Shown: piece after piece, positions 1 through 15,969 of the stretch | Position numbering within the stretch: position 1 is the stretch's first letter | Layout: every line of letters starts with the position of its first letter | Origin: Arthrobacter sp. Hiyo8 | GTDB taxonomy: Bacteria > Actinomycetota > Actinomycetes > Actinomycetales > Micrococcaceae | DNA length: 64,000 bases | Reading direction: 5' to 3' | Assembly (NCBI GenBank): GCA_001549895.1 | Contig: AP014719.1 | Location: 2,356,001 to 2,420,000 of the forward strand | The notes under the pieces: model-generated | What the model saw: only the letters and a program-made list of their open reading frames with translations | Told to the model about the DNA's origin: nothing | Databases searched by the model: none | Translations under genes and position numbers: made by a program

Positions 1-1919
<1,919 letters not shown>

Positions 1920-2242
1920 TTCGCCACACTCCTAGCTACGACGTACTTTGATGCTACGTGGCAACGCTCGAATTTTGGGCGTGTTCGCCACAGGGGAAAC
2001 ATGGCCGCACCCGGGAATAAGTTCGCTCAACCCGTCCGCCGGCCCAGGACCGCGGCGGAGACCGCATCCGGGCTTCCCAATCAGGCGCCGCTTCGGCCGG
2101 CACCCCCGCGAGCCGGCCGGCCGCCGTCGTTCTTCACCGCGAAAGTGGTGACTGCCTACCGGAAACGCCCAGTCGACTCCAAGGCTTCCCCGGAATAGTG
2201 GTGCACAACACCGTTATCCCGACGAGCCGGGCAGTTAAATGA
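1920..2242. promoter_or_regulatory. clpC upstream region, no gene
   Basis: About 320 bases between clpC and the lsr2 terminator. No convincing gene is visible on either strand. It must hold the clpC promoter. I looked for a CIRCE element, a HAIR inverted repeat and a ClgR-type site and could not point to a clean match to any of them. Confidence 0.4.
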
Positions 2243-2272
2243 CAATACCCCGGCCGTAGGGCCGGGGTATTG
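2243..2272 (-). terminator. lsr2 terminator
   Basis: Perfect 13-base-pair hairpin (CAATACCCCGGCC paired with GGCCGGGGTATTG) with a four-base loop, ten bases past the lsr2 stop. The T-tract that follows on the minus strand is short and interrupted (TCATTT). Confidence 0.85.
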
Positions 2273-2282
2273 ATACTTGGTG

Positions 2283-2609
2283 TCAGGAATTGGCCTTCTG
2301 GTAGGCTTCCTGAATTTCGGCCTGAATGCGGCCACGGCTGTTTACGGTATAACCGTTCTCGCGCGCCCATTGACGGATCTGTGCCGAGTCCTGGTTTCTC
2401 CCTGCGGCAACGCGGCTACGCGTTGCACGGCCGGTCGATGTCTTGCGTGCCTTGGCTACAAATGGCCCCAGAGCGTCCCGCAGCTTCGCAGCGTTGGCAC
2501 TGGACAGGTCCATTTCGTAACTGACTCCATCAAGGCCAAAGCGGACAGTTTCATCCGCAGAGCCCTCATCCAGGTCGTCAACGAGGATAATTTTGACTTT
2601 CTGTGCCAT
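2283..2609 (-). CDS. lsr2: Lsr2, nucleoid-associated xenogeneic silencer
   Basis: Complete 108-residue Lsr2, the actinobacterial analogue of H-NS that bridges DNA and silences AT-rich genes. It begins MAQKVKIILVDDLDEG, the usual N-terminal dimerisation strand, and has a basic linker. The C-terminal DNA-binding domain contains the AT-hook-like RGR core (NSRGRIQAEI) that inserts into the minor groove. Length and both domains match the family. The gene is monocistronic by appearance: a strong hairpin follows it, and a weaker hairpin separates it from the lysS transcript upstream. A short purine stretch (AGAGAG) precedes the ATG. The reading frame is unbroken. Confidence 0.97.
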   Translation of the reverse strand: MAQKVKIILVDDLDEGSADETVRFGLDGVSYEMDLSSANAAKLRDALGPFVAKARKTSTGRATRSRVAAGRNQDSAQIRQWARENGYTVNSRGRIQAEIQEAYQKANS

Positions 2610-2723
2610 GAAAAGACTCTCTTTTGGAGGGGTCGGATATGCAGAATAGCTAGACTACTAATTAAAGATTATCGTCCAGCGCATGGCACCCCGTCAAAGG
2701 CTCCGTCAAAGGCACTATTAAAT

Positions 2724-2743
2724 CTTCGGGAGCGGCCCCGAGA
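2724..2743 (-). terminator. possible terminator after the lysS unit
   Basis: A short GC-rich hairpin on the minus strand (CTCGGGG ... TCCCGAAG) followed by GATTTAATAG, a few bases past the stop of the small membrane protein. The stem includes a G-T pair and the T-tract is weak, so this is tentative. Confidence 0.4.
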
Positions 2744-2748
2744 AAGAG

Positions 2749-2925
2749 CTATTTGGCAGGTGTTGAGCCGTCGCCCGCAGGCTTGGCAATTCCGAATCCG
2801 GCTTCTTCCTGGGCGCGGGCTTCTGCTTGGCGCTCTGATTTGTCCGCGTTGAAGATAGCCTTCATGGCAAACCAAAAGAGAAGTCCGACAACAACGGACG
2901 GTGCAAGAACGGCAATGTATTCCAT
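2749..2925 (-). CDS. 58-residue single-pass membrane protein following lysS
   Basis: A small gene that starts two bases after the restored lysS stop codon (TGACCATGG). The predicted product begins MEYIAVLAPSVVVGLLFW, which is one hydrophobic N-terminal helix. It continues as a charged tail rich in Glu, Ala and Lys (KSERQAEARAQEEAG) and ends TPAK. The N terminus is probably outside or in the membrane, with the polar tail in the cytoplasm. Small proteins of this type downstream of lysS are familiar in actinobacteria but have no assigned function that I know of. Tight coupling to lysS suggests co-expression. The frame is intact, which supports it being real. Confidence 0.8.
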   Translation of the reverse strand: MEYIAVLAPSVVVGLLFWFAMKAIFNADKSERQAEARAQEEAGFGIAKPAGDGSTPAK

Positions 2926-2927
2926 GG

Positions 2928-4456
2928 TCAGTGCCCTTCGGGCTTGAGGAGTGGGAACAAGATGGTTTCCGGATGCCTGCTCCGGTGAACAGCATGACCA
3001 AGCGGTCGATGCCTAGGCCGATGCCGCCCATGGGCGGAGCACCGTACTCGAGGGCGCGCAGGAAGTCTTCATCCAACTGCATTGCCTCGACGTCGCCGGC
3101 GGCCGAACGACGCGACTGCTCCGTGAGGCGTTCGCGCTGGATGACGGGGTCGATCAGCTCGGAGAAGGCCGTGCCGCGTTCCATGCCGCCAATGATGAGG
3201 TCCCAGGCCTCGATCAGGCGGCCGTCCTCCCGGTGCGGGCGGGCAAGGGGCTGCGCGGAGGGTGGGTAGTTGTAGACGAAGGTCGGGTTGAGCAGGGTCG
3301 GCTCGACGATCTCGCCAAACAGTTCCACGACAAGCTTCTCGGCGTCCCACTTCGGATCCACCTTGACCTCGTGCTTGGCGGCAATGGCCTGCAGTTCCGC
3401 CACCGTGGTGTCGGGGGTGATCTCTTCCCCGATCGCCTCGGAGAGCCCCGGGTAGACAGCAACCCAGGCCCATTCGCCGTCGAGGTCGATCTCTCCGGCG
3501 TCAGTCTGGATGGTGCGGGTGCCCACGACGTCGGCGACGTTCAGGATGATTTCCTTCATGCGTTCGGCCATGACGAACTGGTCCGCCCACGCCTCGTAGC
3601 ATTCCAAGGTGGTGAATTCAGGGCTGTGCGTGGAGTCGACGCCTTCGTTGCGGAACACGCGGCCCATGTCGTAGACGCGATCGATTCCGCCCACCACGGC
3701 ACGCTTGAGGAAGAGCTCTGTGGCGATGCGCAACGTCATCTTCTGGTCGAAGGCGTTCATGTGCGTCTCGAACGGCCGGGCCGTGGCACCACCGTGGACG
3801 AGCTGCAGGATGGGGGTCTCCACCTCCACATAGCCGCGGCGGTCCAAAGTGTCGCGAACCGAGCGGGTAATCGCCGCGCGGGTGTAGACCATTTCCCGGG
3901 CTTCGTCACGGACCATCAGGTCCACATAGCGCTGCCTGACACGGGTTTCCTCATTCAGCTCGGCGTGCAGCACCGGCAACGGGCGCAAGGCCTTGGAGGC
4001 CATGGACCAGGAATCAGCCATGACAGAGAGCTCGCCACGCCTGGAGGAAATGACTTCGCCCTTGATGAAAACGTGGTCTCCGAGGTCCACCAGCGCTTTC
4101 CAGTCCGCGAGGGTTTCCTCGCCGACGTTTGCCAGGCTGAGCATCGCCTGCAGGCGCACGCCCTTCCCGTCCACACCGCCCTCCTGGAGGGTAGCGAAGC
4201 AGAGCTTGCCGGTGTTGCGCACGAACACCACACGGCCGGTGACGCCCACGATGTCGCCGGTGGTTTCGTCAGCCTCGAGATGTGCGTACTTCTCGCGGAT
4301 CTCGGCAAGGGAATGCGTCCGCTCAACACCCACCGGGTAGGCCTCGGTGCCGCGCTCAATCAGCTTGCTGCGCTTTTCCATGCGGATGCGCATCTGCTCG
4401 CTGGCGTCGGCAGGCTCGGCGGCGGTGTGCGGGGATGGGGTGTTTGCGGAAGTCAC
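2928..4456 (-). CDS. lysS: lysyl-tRNA synthetase, class II (one frame break near the C terminus)
   Basis: Charges tRNA-Lys in the cytoplasm. An N-terminal OB-fold domain carries the RVVFVRNTGK region. The class II core follows, with motif 1 (RRGYVEVETPIL), motif 2 (FRNEGVDSTHSPEFT) and motif 3 (GGIGLGIDRLVML). After motif 3 the frame goes wrong. Adding one G near base 2970 gives the expected ending IRETILFPLLKPEGH and a stop at 2928. The repaired protein is 509 residues, normal for LysS. The start is placed at a GTG (4456, VTSANTPS). A TTG twelve bases upstream with AAGGA ahead of it is an alternative. The gene is divergent from the hydrolase genes. Confidence 0.95.
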
Positions 4457-4533
4457 AATCCACAAGTTTACCGGGGATTCCTTGGAGTTCCCTATCTTCC
4501 CCTCCCGCCCCCGCGGCAACATAGACTCGGGCT

Positions 4534-5432
4534 GTGGAGACATGGACAGTTGAAACGGACGACGACGGCGGGCACCTCGAGGTGCACTCCTTCCGGCCGG
4601 CGGCTGAGGCGTCCATTCCGGGCGCGTCGGGCGCTACGGAGGAGCCCGGCGTCGTGCTCGTTCACGGCACCTTGGTGACCGACTCCCTCTACTGGCCATT
4701 CGCCCGGAACCTGAGCGTCCTGCTAGGCCGGCCGGTGCATTCCTACAATCGGCGCGGCCGCGGCCGATCAGCGCCGCAGCCGCCCGGCTACTCCGCCGCA
4801 ACGGAGACCAGCGACTTGCTTTCCGTGATGGAAGCGAGCGGATCCACCGATGTTGTCGGGCACAGCTATGGCGGATTCGTCGCGCTCCAGGCCGCGCTGC
4901 GCGCCCCCATTTCCCGCCTCGTCACTTACGACGCCGCGGTTTCCCTCTCCGGCAACTTGAACGGGCGCTGGCGGCCGCAATTGGAAGAGGCCGTCACCGC
5001 CGGCCAGCTCGACAACGCATGGGCGCATTTGGTCCAGGGGCTTGGCACGGCCGGCCCGATTTCCTATTTGCCGCTCGGGGCACTGCGGGTGCTCAGCATC
5101 CTCTCCGCGAAGACGAGGTTGGGTTCCGAGATGAGGGAATTGCTGCCGACGGCGGTTTTGGAGATGCGGGCGATCATTGACGCCGACTCGCACATCCAAG
5201 ACTATGCGGAGTTGAAGACGCCAACCCTGATGCTCAGCGGCGGGTGGAGCCGGCGTACTTTGCCGAAACCGGCCGGCAGCTTGCGGCCGCCATTCCTCCG
5301 GTGGACTTTGCGGTAGTTCCATTGCAGTTCCACGAGGGTCCCCTCCGGCCGGGCAAACAGCTCGCTGTGAGAATTGCCCGCTACCTGGCGCGGGGACGGC
5401 GAAGGCGCCGTCCCCCTAGGATGAAGCGGTGA
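4534..5432 (+). CDS. alpha/beta hydrolase, copy 1 of 3 (one frame break)
   Basis: First of three tandem paralogues. The alpha/beta hydrolase fold is shown by the oxyanion segment VLVHGTLV, the strand SYNRRGRGRS and the nucleophile elbow GHSYGG (Ser nucleophile). The frame breaks in a G run near 5243. One added G gives LSGGVEPAYFAETGRQL and a total of 299 residues. The GTG start overlaps nothing upstream and lies 77 bases from the divergent lysS start. The stop overlaps the next hydrolase start (GTGA), so the two are translationally coupled. The substrate cannot be told. The family includes esterases, haloperoxidase-like enzymes and signalling hydrolases such as RsbQ. Confidence 0.8.
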
Positions 5433-6281
5433 GAGAACGTGAGGTCCCGACGCCCGACGGCGGCAAGCTCGCCTTGTACAGTTACGGCTCGGTGGACGCG
5501 CCAGGAGAACGCCGCGTGGTGCTCATTGGGGGCGCATTCCTGACCGCGCTCATCTACCGGCCCTTTTCCATGGCGCTATCGAAGGGACTCGGCGAGGGCT
5601 GGGCAGTCGACGTCTACGATCGCAGGGGTCGCGGCAGCTCTTCGGAACTACCCGCGAACTACTCGATGGACACGGAGATAGCGGACGTCCGCAGCATTTT
5701 GGACGCCACCGGCGCCAGGAACCTCCTCGGCCACAGCCTTGGCGGATCCGTGGCATTGAATGCCGTCCAGGAGTTTGCGGGAACAAGCTACGAGCCGGAC
5801 AAACTGGCTGTGTATGACGCGGCCGTGAACATCGACGGGAGCATGGACACGGGCTGGCTGGACGGCTTTGCCCAATCCGTGGACAGCGGGAATGTGGGGC
5901 GTGCCATGGCCAGGATGAAGCGGGGAATGCAGCCTGGCACCGCTTTGGCGCGAATCCCGGAGCCCATCCTGGCGGGACTCATGGCCCTTGTTTCCCGCAC
6001 CAAGGTCAACAAGGTCCTCAGGGGACTCATGCCAACGGGCGTGGCCGAACTCAAGGCCGCCTACGACGAAGCCGCGCATCCCCGGGACTTCTCGGTGCTC
6101 CCCGGAGCACGCGATTCATCGTGGGTAGCAAAAGCCCCGAATACTACAAGGTCACCGCAGAGCGGCTATACGCAGCCGTCCCGGGAAGCACGCTGGTGTA
6201 TCGCCGAAAGGCTTCCACGGATCCATTCCTGCCGCGGTCAAGGAACTCGTGACGGACATTTCCAGCTATTTCAAGGACTGA
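5429..6281 (+). CDS. alpha/beta hydrolase, copy 2 of 3 (two frame breaks)
   Basis: Same architecture as copy 1: VVLIGGAFLTALIYRPF at the oxyanion strand, VYDRRGRGSSSE, and nucleophile elbow GHSLGG. The C-terminal third is scrambled by two missing bases (near 6103 in a C run and near 6205). Repair restores RSTRFIVGSKSPEYYKV and then RPKGFHGSIPAAVKELV, which brings back a probable catalytic His (KGFHG). The stop is then at 6279-6281 and the length 284 residues. The GTG start overlaps the copy 1 stop by four bases. A 31-base gap separates it from copy 3. Confidence 0.75.
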
Positions 6282-6312
6282 CGGAACCCCGCGGCTCCGT
6301 TAGGCTCGAAGC

Positions 6313-7146
6313 ATGACGCGCGAGAACATCACAACGGCCGACGGCGGAACCCTCGAGCTCTTCACGACGGGCGGTGAGCTTGCCAACGGCGGCTCAGGCG
6401 TCGTCGTCGTGCCCGCATCCATGGTGACCGCCGCAGACTATTCCAAGTTCGCCCAGAAACTCAGCGCCGCCTTGCGCCGCCCGGTCCACACCTTCAACCG
6501 CCGGGGCCGTGGTGAATCATCGCCCCAGCCCGAGGACTACACCCTCGACGTCGATATCCGGGATCTTTCCGAAGTCATGAAGCACACGGCCAGCACCGAC
6601 GTCTTCGGCCACAGCTTCGGAGGCGCCGTGGCCCTGCACGCGGCGCGTACGCTGCCGGTGGAACGCCTGGCGGTCTACGACCCCGCTGTCTCCGTCAACC
6701 ACAGCGTGAAGGCGGACTGGACGGGCGAATACGAACGCGCGACGGCGGCTGGAGACTTTGACCGCGGGCTTGCTGTGCTCGTGAAGGGCGTCGAAACAGA
6801 GGGCGCCTTCGCGCGGATGCCGCTGTCCATGCTGACGCTCGTCACGAAGCTGACCTCAGGCACCCCCATGGGCAAACAAATGCGGGAGCTCATGCAGGCC
6901 GGCGTGCGTGAGATCAAGGCAGTCATCGCCGCGGACATGCCCGCAGAGCCTTTCCTTGAGCTGCCGCTGGAGACGCTCATTGTGGTCGGGGAAAAGAGCC
7001 CCGCCTACTTCGGTGTGGCGTGTGGCCAGATCCACGACGTCCTGTCCGGATCGAGCTACACCATCCTGCCCGGCCACGGCCATGATGGTGTGATCCGCGC
7101 ACCGGACAAGCTCATCGCCGAGCTCTCCGACTTCTTCTCGGGGTAG
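6313..7146 (+). CDS. alpha/beta hydrolase, copy 3 of 3
   Basis: Intact 277-residue paralogue of the two genes before it. It has VVVVPASMVTAADYSKF in the place of the oxyanion strand, HTFNRRGRGESSPQP, nucleophile elbow GHSFGG and a C-terminal LPGHGHDGVI that supplies the likely catalytic His. Copies 1 and 3 share the RRGRG-S-PQP segment almost exactly, so the cluster arose by duplication. The TAG stop runs directly into the tandem repeat array that follows. Function is not established; the substrate is probably a small hydrophobic ester or related compound. Confidence 0.8.
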   Translation: MTRENITTADGGTLELFTTGGELANGGSGVVVVPASMVTAADYSKFAQKLSAALRRPVHTFNRRGRGESSPQPEDYTLDVDIRDLSEVMKHTASTDVFGHSFGGAVALHAARTLPVERLAVYDPAVSVNHSVKADWTGEYERATAAGDFDRGLAVLVKGVETEGAFARMPLSMLTLVTKLTSGTPMGKQMRELMQAGVREIKAVIAADMPAEPFLELPLETLIVVGEKSPAYFGVACGQIHDVLSGSSYTILPGHGHDGVIRAPDKLIAELSDFFSG

Positions 7147-7370
7147 ACGCCCGCTCACATATAGGGGTTCTGAGCGGACGCCGGCTCACATATACCGGGT
7201 TCCGGCGGGACGCCCGCTCACGTATGGCGGCTCCCGGCGGGACGCCCGCTCACATCTAGCGGGTCCCGGCGGGACGCCCGCTCACATCTAGCGGGTCCGG
7301 CGGGACGCCCGCTCACATATAGCGGGTCCCGGGGGGACGCCCGCTCACATCATGTGAGCGGGGGTTGGCT
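7147..7370. repeat. tandem array of about seven 31-33 base units (ACGCCCGCTCACATATA core)
   Basis: Seven copies of a unit with the core ACGCC(C/G)GCTCAC(A/G)T followed by ATA-GCGGGTCCCGGCGGG or a variant. The first begins at the base after the hydrolase stop. The last copy folds back on itself as CCCGCTCACAT-C-ATGTGAGCGGG, an almost perfect palindrome. The array fills the gap between a plus-strand gene and the 3' end of a minus-strand rRNA operon. Related units occur at 16.75-16.93 kb and 56.38-56.53 kb. Confidence 0.85.
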
Positions 7371-7403
7371 CGTGTGTCGTGTGTTGGGGTGTGTTAAGTG
7401 GGT

Positions 7404-7432
7404 CAGGCCCCGACACGGTGTGTCGGGGCCTG
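7404..7432 (-). terminator. rRNA operon 1 terminator
   Basis: Perfect 13-base-pair hairpin (CAGGCCCCGACAC / GTGTCGGGGCCTG, loop of three) a dozen bases beyond the 5S 3' end on the minus strand. The same hairpin follows the second operon, where one C of the stem is missing. Confidence 0.85.
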
Positions 7433-7444
7433 GCCGGTGAATGG

Positions 7445-7564
7445 TTGTCCGGCGGTGTCCTACTCTCCCACACCCTCCCGGGTGCAGTACCATCGGCGCT
7501 GTGGGTCTTAGCTTCCGGGTTCGGAATGGGACCGGGCGTTTCCCCACGCTATGACCGCCGTAAC
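7445..7564 (-). rRNA. rrf: 5S ribosomal RNA, operon 1
   Basis: About 120 bases with the usual 5S landmarks on the minus strand: GTTACGGCGGTCATAGCG at the 5' end, CCATTCCGAACCCGGAAGC in loop B/C and GGGAGAGTAGGACACCGCC near the 3' end. It has one C fewer than the second copy in the GTGGGGGAAACGCC region, which looks like a homopolymer error. Confidence 0.97.
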
Positions 7565-7744
7565 CCTGTTACCCGTCCCCGCGCACACGTGGGTGCGGGT
7601 GGGAAGATACGTGGTTACAACTTGTCCGGACCCGGTGAAGGGTTCGGTGGTGTTGTTATTCAGTTGTTGGTTCCATGGAACACACCCGGTGGCGGGTTGT
7701 TGTTCGGGAACCACATAGTGGACGCAAGCAGTGATCGTGTTTGT

Positions 7745-12970
<5,226 letters not shown>

Positions 12971-13391
12971 GTAAAACAAAAACAGACACAACCACAACCA
13001 CCGGAAATAACGGCGACCAGGCTGCACAAAATTTGAAACCAGCTGAAAACCAGACCCCACCCACAGGGGCGGACAAGGCCCGGCAAAATCAACCAATTCA
13101 TAAAAACAAATCGGTATCAACAAACTTGGCACACTATTGAGTTCTCAAACAACAGACACACCCGGCACCACCCAAACCCACCAAAGGCCCAGACTCGCTC
13201 CGGAGCAACTTTCCAAACTTACCCGAACCACCATCGCTTTGCAAATCAGTATCTCAACCAATTTCACGATTACAATTCGAATTTCCCTCAAATTGCGGCG
13301 CACGAAGCACCAGCCTTTTAGGCTCAATTCGAAGGGGTTGGCCACCCGTGGTTCCCAGCTCTAGGCTGTCTCCCTCGCGGCGACTTAGAAG
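12971..13391 (-). promoter_or_regulatory. rRNA operon 1 leader
   Basis: About 420 bases between the promoter and 16S. It includes TTGAGAACTCAATAGTGTG (near 13130-13150), the standard actinobacterial leader element for antitermination and RNase III processing. The first 250 or so bases upstream of 16S are shared with operon 2; beyond about 13222 the two leaders are unrelated. No protein gene. Confidence 0.7.
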
Positions 13392-13420
13392 ACATTACAC
13401 GGCTTCTGTGCCGCGCGCAA
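13392..13420 (-). promoter_or_regulatory. candidate rRNA operon 1 promoter
   Basis: On the minus strand, TTGCGC, 17 bases, TAATGT. The same arrangement (TTGCGT, 17 bases, TAAAGT) occurs upstream of operon 2 in otherwise unrelated sequence, which is the main support. Confidence 0.5.
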
Positions 13421-13529
13421 ATCCAGCACTGACGCCCCGCCGTACCCCGCACCTCAGAGGGATCCACAGCGCCCGATCGGACCGCCGCGGCGACGTCGAC
13501 GGCGGAACGCGGGTTCCGGCGTCGGGCCC

Positions 13530-14689
13530 CTAACGGAACGCGGCGATACCAGTGAGCTTGCTACCCAAGATCAGGGTATGGACTTCGTCGGTGCCTTCAT
13601 ACGTGCGAACGGATTCCAGGTTGTTGGCATGCCGCAAGGGTGAGTGGTCCAGCGTTATTCCGTTGCCGCCAAGGATTGTGCGGGCTTCGCGGGCAATCTT
13701 GATGGCCTCGCGGCAGTTGTTCAATTTGCCCACCGAAATCTGGTCCGGCTGCAAGGTGCCGGCGTCCTTCTTGCGCCCAAGGTGCAAGGCCAGGAGGAAT
13801 CCCTTATTGATCTCCAGGGCCATATCAACCAACTTCTGCTGGGTCAGCTGGTAGCCGGCCAGCGGCCTGCCGAACTGCAGGCGGCCCTTGGAGTAATCGA
13901 GGGCTACCTCGAACGCATCGCGAGCAGCGCCCATGGCGCCCCAGATGATCCCGTAGCGGGCTTCGTTCAGGCATGAGAAGGGCCCTTTGAGCCCGACGAC
14001 GTTTGGCAGCATTGCGCTTTCGGGTAGTCGCACGTTGGACAATTCGATGTCGCATTGGATGGAGGCCCGCATGGAGAGCTTAGGCTTGATCGGCGTCGCC
14101 GTGAATCCAGGTGTCTCGGTTGGGACTACAAAGCCGCGGACGCCGCCGTCGGTCTGGGCCCAGATGATGGCGACTTTGGCGACCGACGCTAGGCCGATCC
14201 AGCGTTTTGATCCGTTGAGGATCCAGTCGCCTCCGTCGCGGTGCGCAAAGGTAGTCATGCCACCCGGATCCGACCCCGCCGTCGGTTCCGTCAGCCCGAA
14301 GCAGCCGATCGCTTCCCCGCGGCCATCGCAGGCAGCCATTCGGCTTTCTGTTCATCCGAACCGTGCTTGTAGATGGCGCTCATCGCCAGTGAGCCCTGCA
14401 CCGAGACGAAGGTCCGCAGCCCGGAATCGCCAGCCTCAAGTTCCGCTCCGGTCAGGCCGTATTCGACGGCGGATCGGCCGGCGCAGCCGTAACCCTTCAG
14501 GTGCATGCCGAGCAGGCCCATCTTGGCCAGTTCAGGGACAAGTTCCAGCGGGAAAACGGCCCTTTCATACCAAGTTGCGATGTGTGGCCTGACTTCGCTA
14601 TTCACGAAGGCCCGCACCGAATCGCGCAGTGCACGCTCATCCGCGCTGAGGAGGGAATCAAAGTCAATCAGATCGCTGATATCGGACAT
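13530..14689 (-). CDS. gcdH: acyl-CoA dehydrogenase, glutaryl-CoA dehydrogenase type (one frame break)
   Basis: FAD enzyme of the acyl-CoA dehydrogenase family. The features visible are the flavin-binding GLTEPTAGSDPGGM segment, SKRWIGLA, and near the C terminus RTILGGNGITLDHSPLRH followed by SVRTYEGTDEVHTLILG. The Glu of YEGT is at the position of the catalytic base, and this ending is the pattern of glutaryl-CoA dehydrogenases, which oxidise and decarboxylate glutaryl-CoA to crotonyl-CoA. One G is missing near 14316; repair joins AMAAG-EAIGCFGLTEP and gives 386 residues, as expected. The ATG directly follows the stop of the CoA-transferase gene (TAGATG). Substrate assignment rests on the family plus that partner. 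Confidence 0.85.
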
Positions 14690-15891
14690 CTATGTGCCTT
14701 TCGCGGATGTGTTTGGAGGTCGGACTGCGAAGGTAGACCCTTGGTGCTCGCCAATGTCCGGGGAATTTGCCTGTAGCTCGGCGCCGACGCGGACAGCCGG
14801 ATCGGGTTGGTCAACTGCCGGGAGCTGCGACCTGTGGCGGGGTCAGTGACAATGATCGACGGTTCCAGCCCCAGGCGCTCTGCCAGTTCGAAAGCCTCGC
14901 CGACGCTGTTGACCCTCCCCGCAGGAACACCGGCGGCGAGCAATTTCCGTTGCCAATTCGCAGCAGTGTCAGCATCGAGCGCAGTCTCGATCACAATCCG
15001 CAGCTCCTCTCGGGACGCTACACGGCATTCGTTAGTGAAGAACCTCGCTTGCTCGGGCAATCCCTCGAGTCCCAGAACTGACGCAAGGGCCGCAAATTGC
15101 CGGTCGTTACCGACCGCGATAGCGAGCGTGCCGCCGCCAGTGCGGAATGTCTCATAAGGGGCAATGCTGGGGTGTGCATTACCTAGCCGGGCAGGCGAAC
15201 AGCCCGTGGCCAAAGTGGCCGTGGCTTGGTTGACCAGGGCTGCCAGGAGCGAGGAAAAGAGGTTGATCTGCACCTGCTGGCCGGTCCCTGAGGCATCGCG
15301 CACCCGCAAGGCCATCAGGATCCCTGCCAGGGCATTCTGTCCCGTGAGGACATCAACCAGGGCAACCCCCACCTTGCTGGGTTCTCCGTCCGCTTGGCCG
15401 GTAATACTCATCAGACCGCCAAGTGCCTGCACGAGCAGGTCATAGCCAGGCAGATCCGCGCCGGCGCCAGCCCCGAAGCCAGAGATCGAACAGTAGACAA
15501 TATCCGGCCGGCTCTCGGAGACGGTCTGATAATCCAGCCCGAATTTCGCCATGACTCCCGGGCGGAAGTTTTCGATAACGACGTCGCAGCCGGCCACGAG
15601 CGCTCGGGCATAGCTCAATCCCTCATCGGACTTGAGATCGGCTACCACTGATCTCTTGTTCCGGTTGACGCTTGCAAAATAGGTGCCGGTGCCGTCGATG
15701 TCCATAGGTGGGACCCAGGCCCGGGTATCGTCGCCGGCAGGACTCTCTATCTTGATAACGTCCGCACCGTAATCGGCCAGCATCATGGAGCACAGCGGTC
15801 CGGCTAGAACCCGCGAAAAGTCCGCGATCCGTATTCCAGCCAAGGGCTGAGGCAGACCGCTTCGGCTGTCCGCTGTGGATTCCACGACCAT
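14690..15891 (-). CDS. class III (CaiB/BaiF) CoA-transferase, probably glutarate:CoA transferase (one frame break)
   Basis: Family III CoA-transferase. The N-terminal region has PLAGIRIADFSRVLAGP and ADYGADVIKIE. The active-site region is LPGYDLLVQALGGLMSITG, with the Asp of GYD at the usual nucleophile position. One C is missing near 14760. Repair gives the conserved ending QIPPDIGEHQGSTF and a stop immediately before the gcdH ATG, with a total of 400 residues. Paired with a glutaryl-CoA dehydrogenase, the likeliest reaction is transfer of CoA from succinyl-CoA to glutarate, as in the human SUGCT enzyme. A palindromic operator lies just upstream. Confidence 0.8.
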
Positions 15892-15909
15892 CTCCCTCGA
15901 TAGTTGTAT

Positions 15910-15921
15910 GTTGCATGCAAC
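15910..15921. promoter_or_regulatory. palindromic operator GTTGCATGCAAC upstream of the CoA-transferase
   Basis: A perfect 12-base palindrome, inside a wider AGTTG...CAACT inverted repeat, 19 bases upstream of the CoA-transferase start and just past the regulator stop. GntR/FadR-type regulators commonly bind short palindromes of this kind. A near copy (GTTGCATGCTAC, 16683-16694) sits at the start of the regulator gene itself. Confidence 0.55.
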
Positions 15922-15969
15922 TGTAAGGGATTGTCTTCAGCTTGTAAACAATTCCTCGCCGTATTGGAG

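Noticed and set aside
3233-4678. 481-codon open frame opposite lysS, and similar long antisense frames (for example 156-1457, 40219-41406, 57181-58782)
   Set aside because: High-GC genes often leave long open frames on the other strand; their translations match no family and the sense genes are certain.
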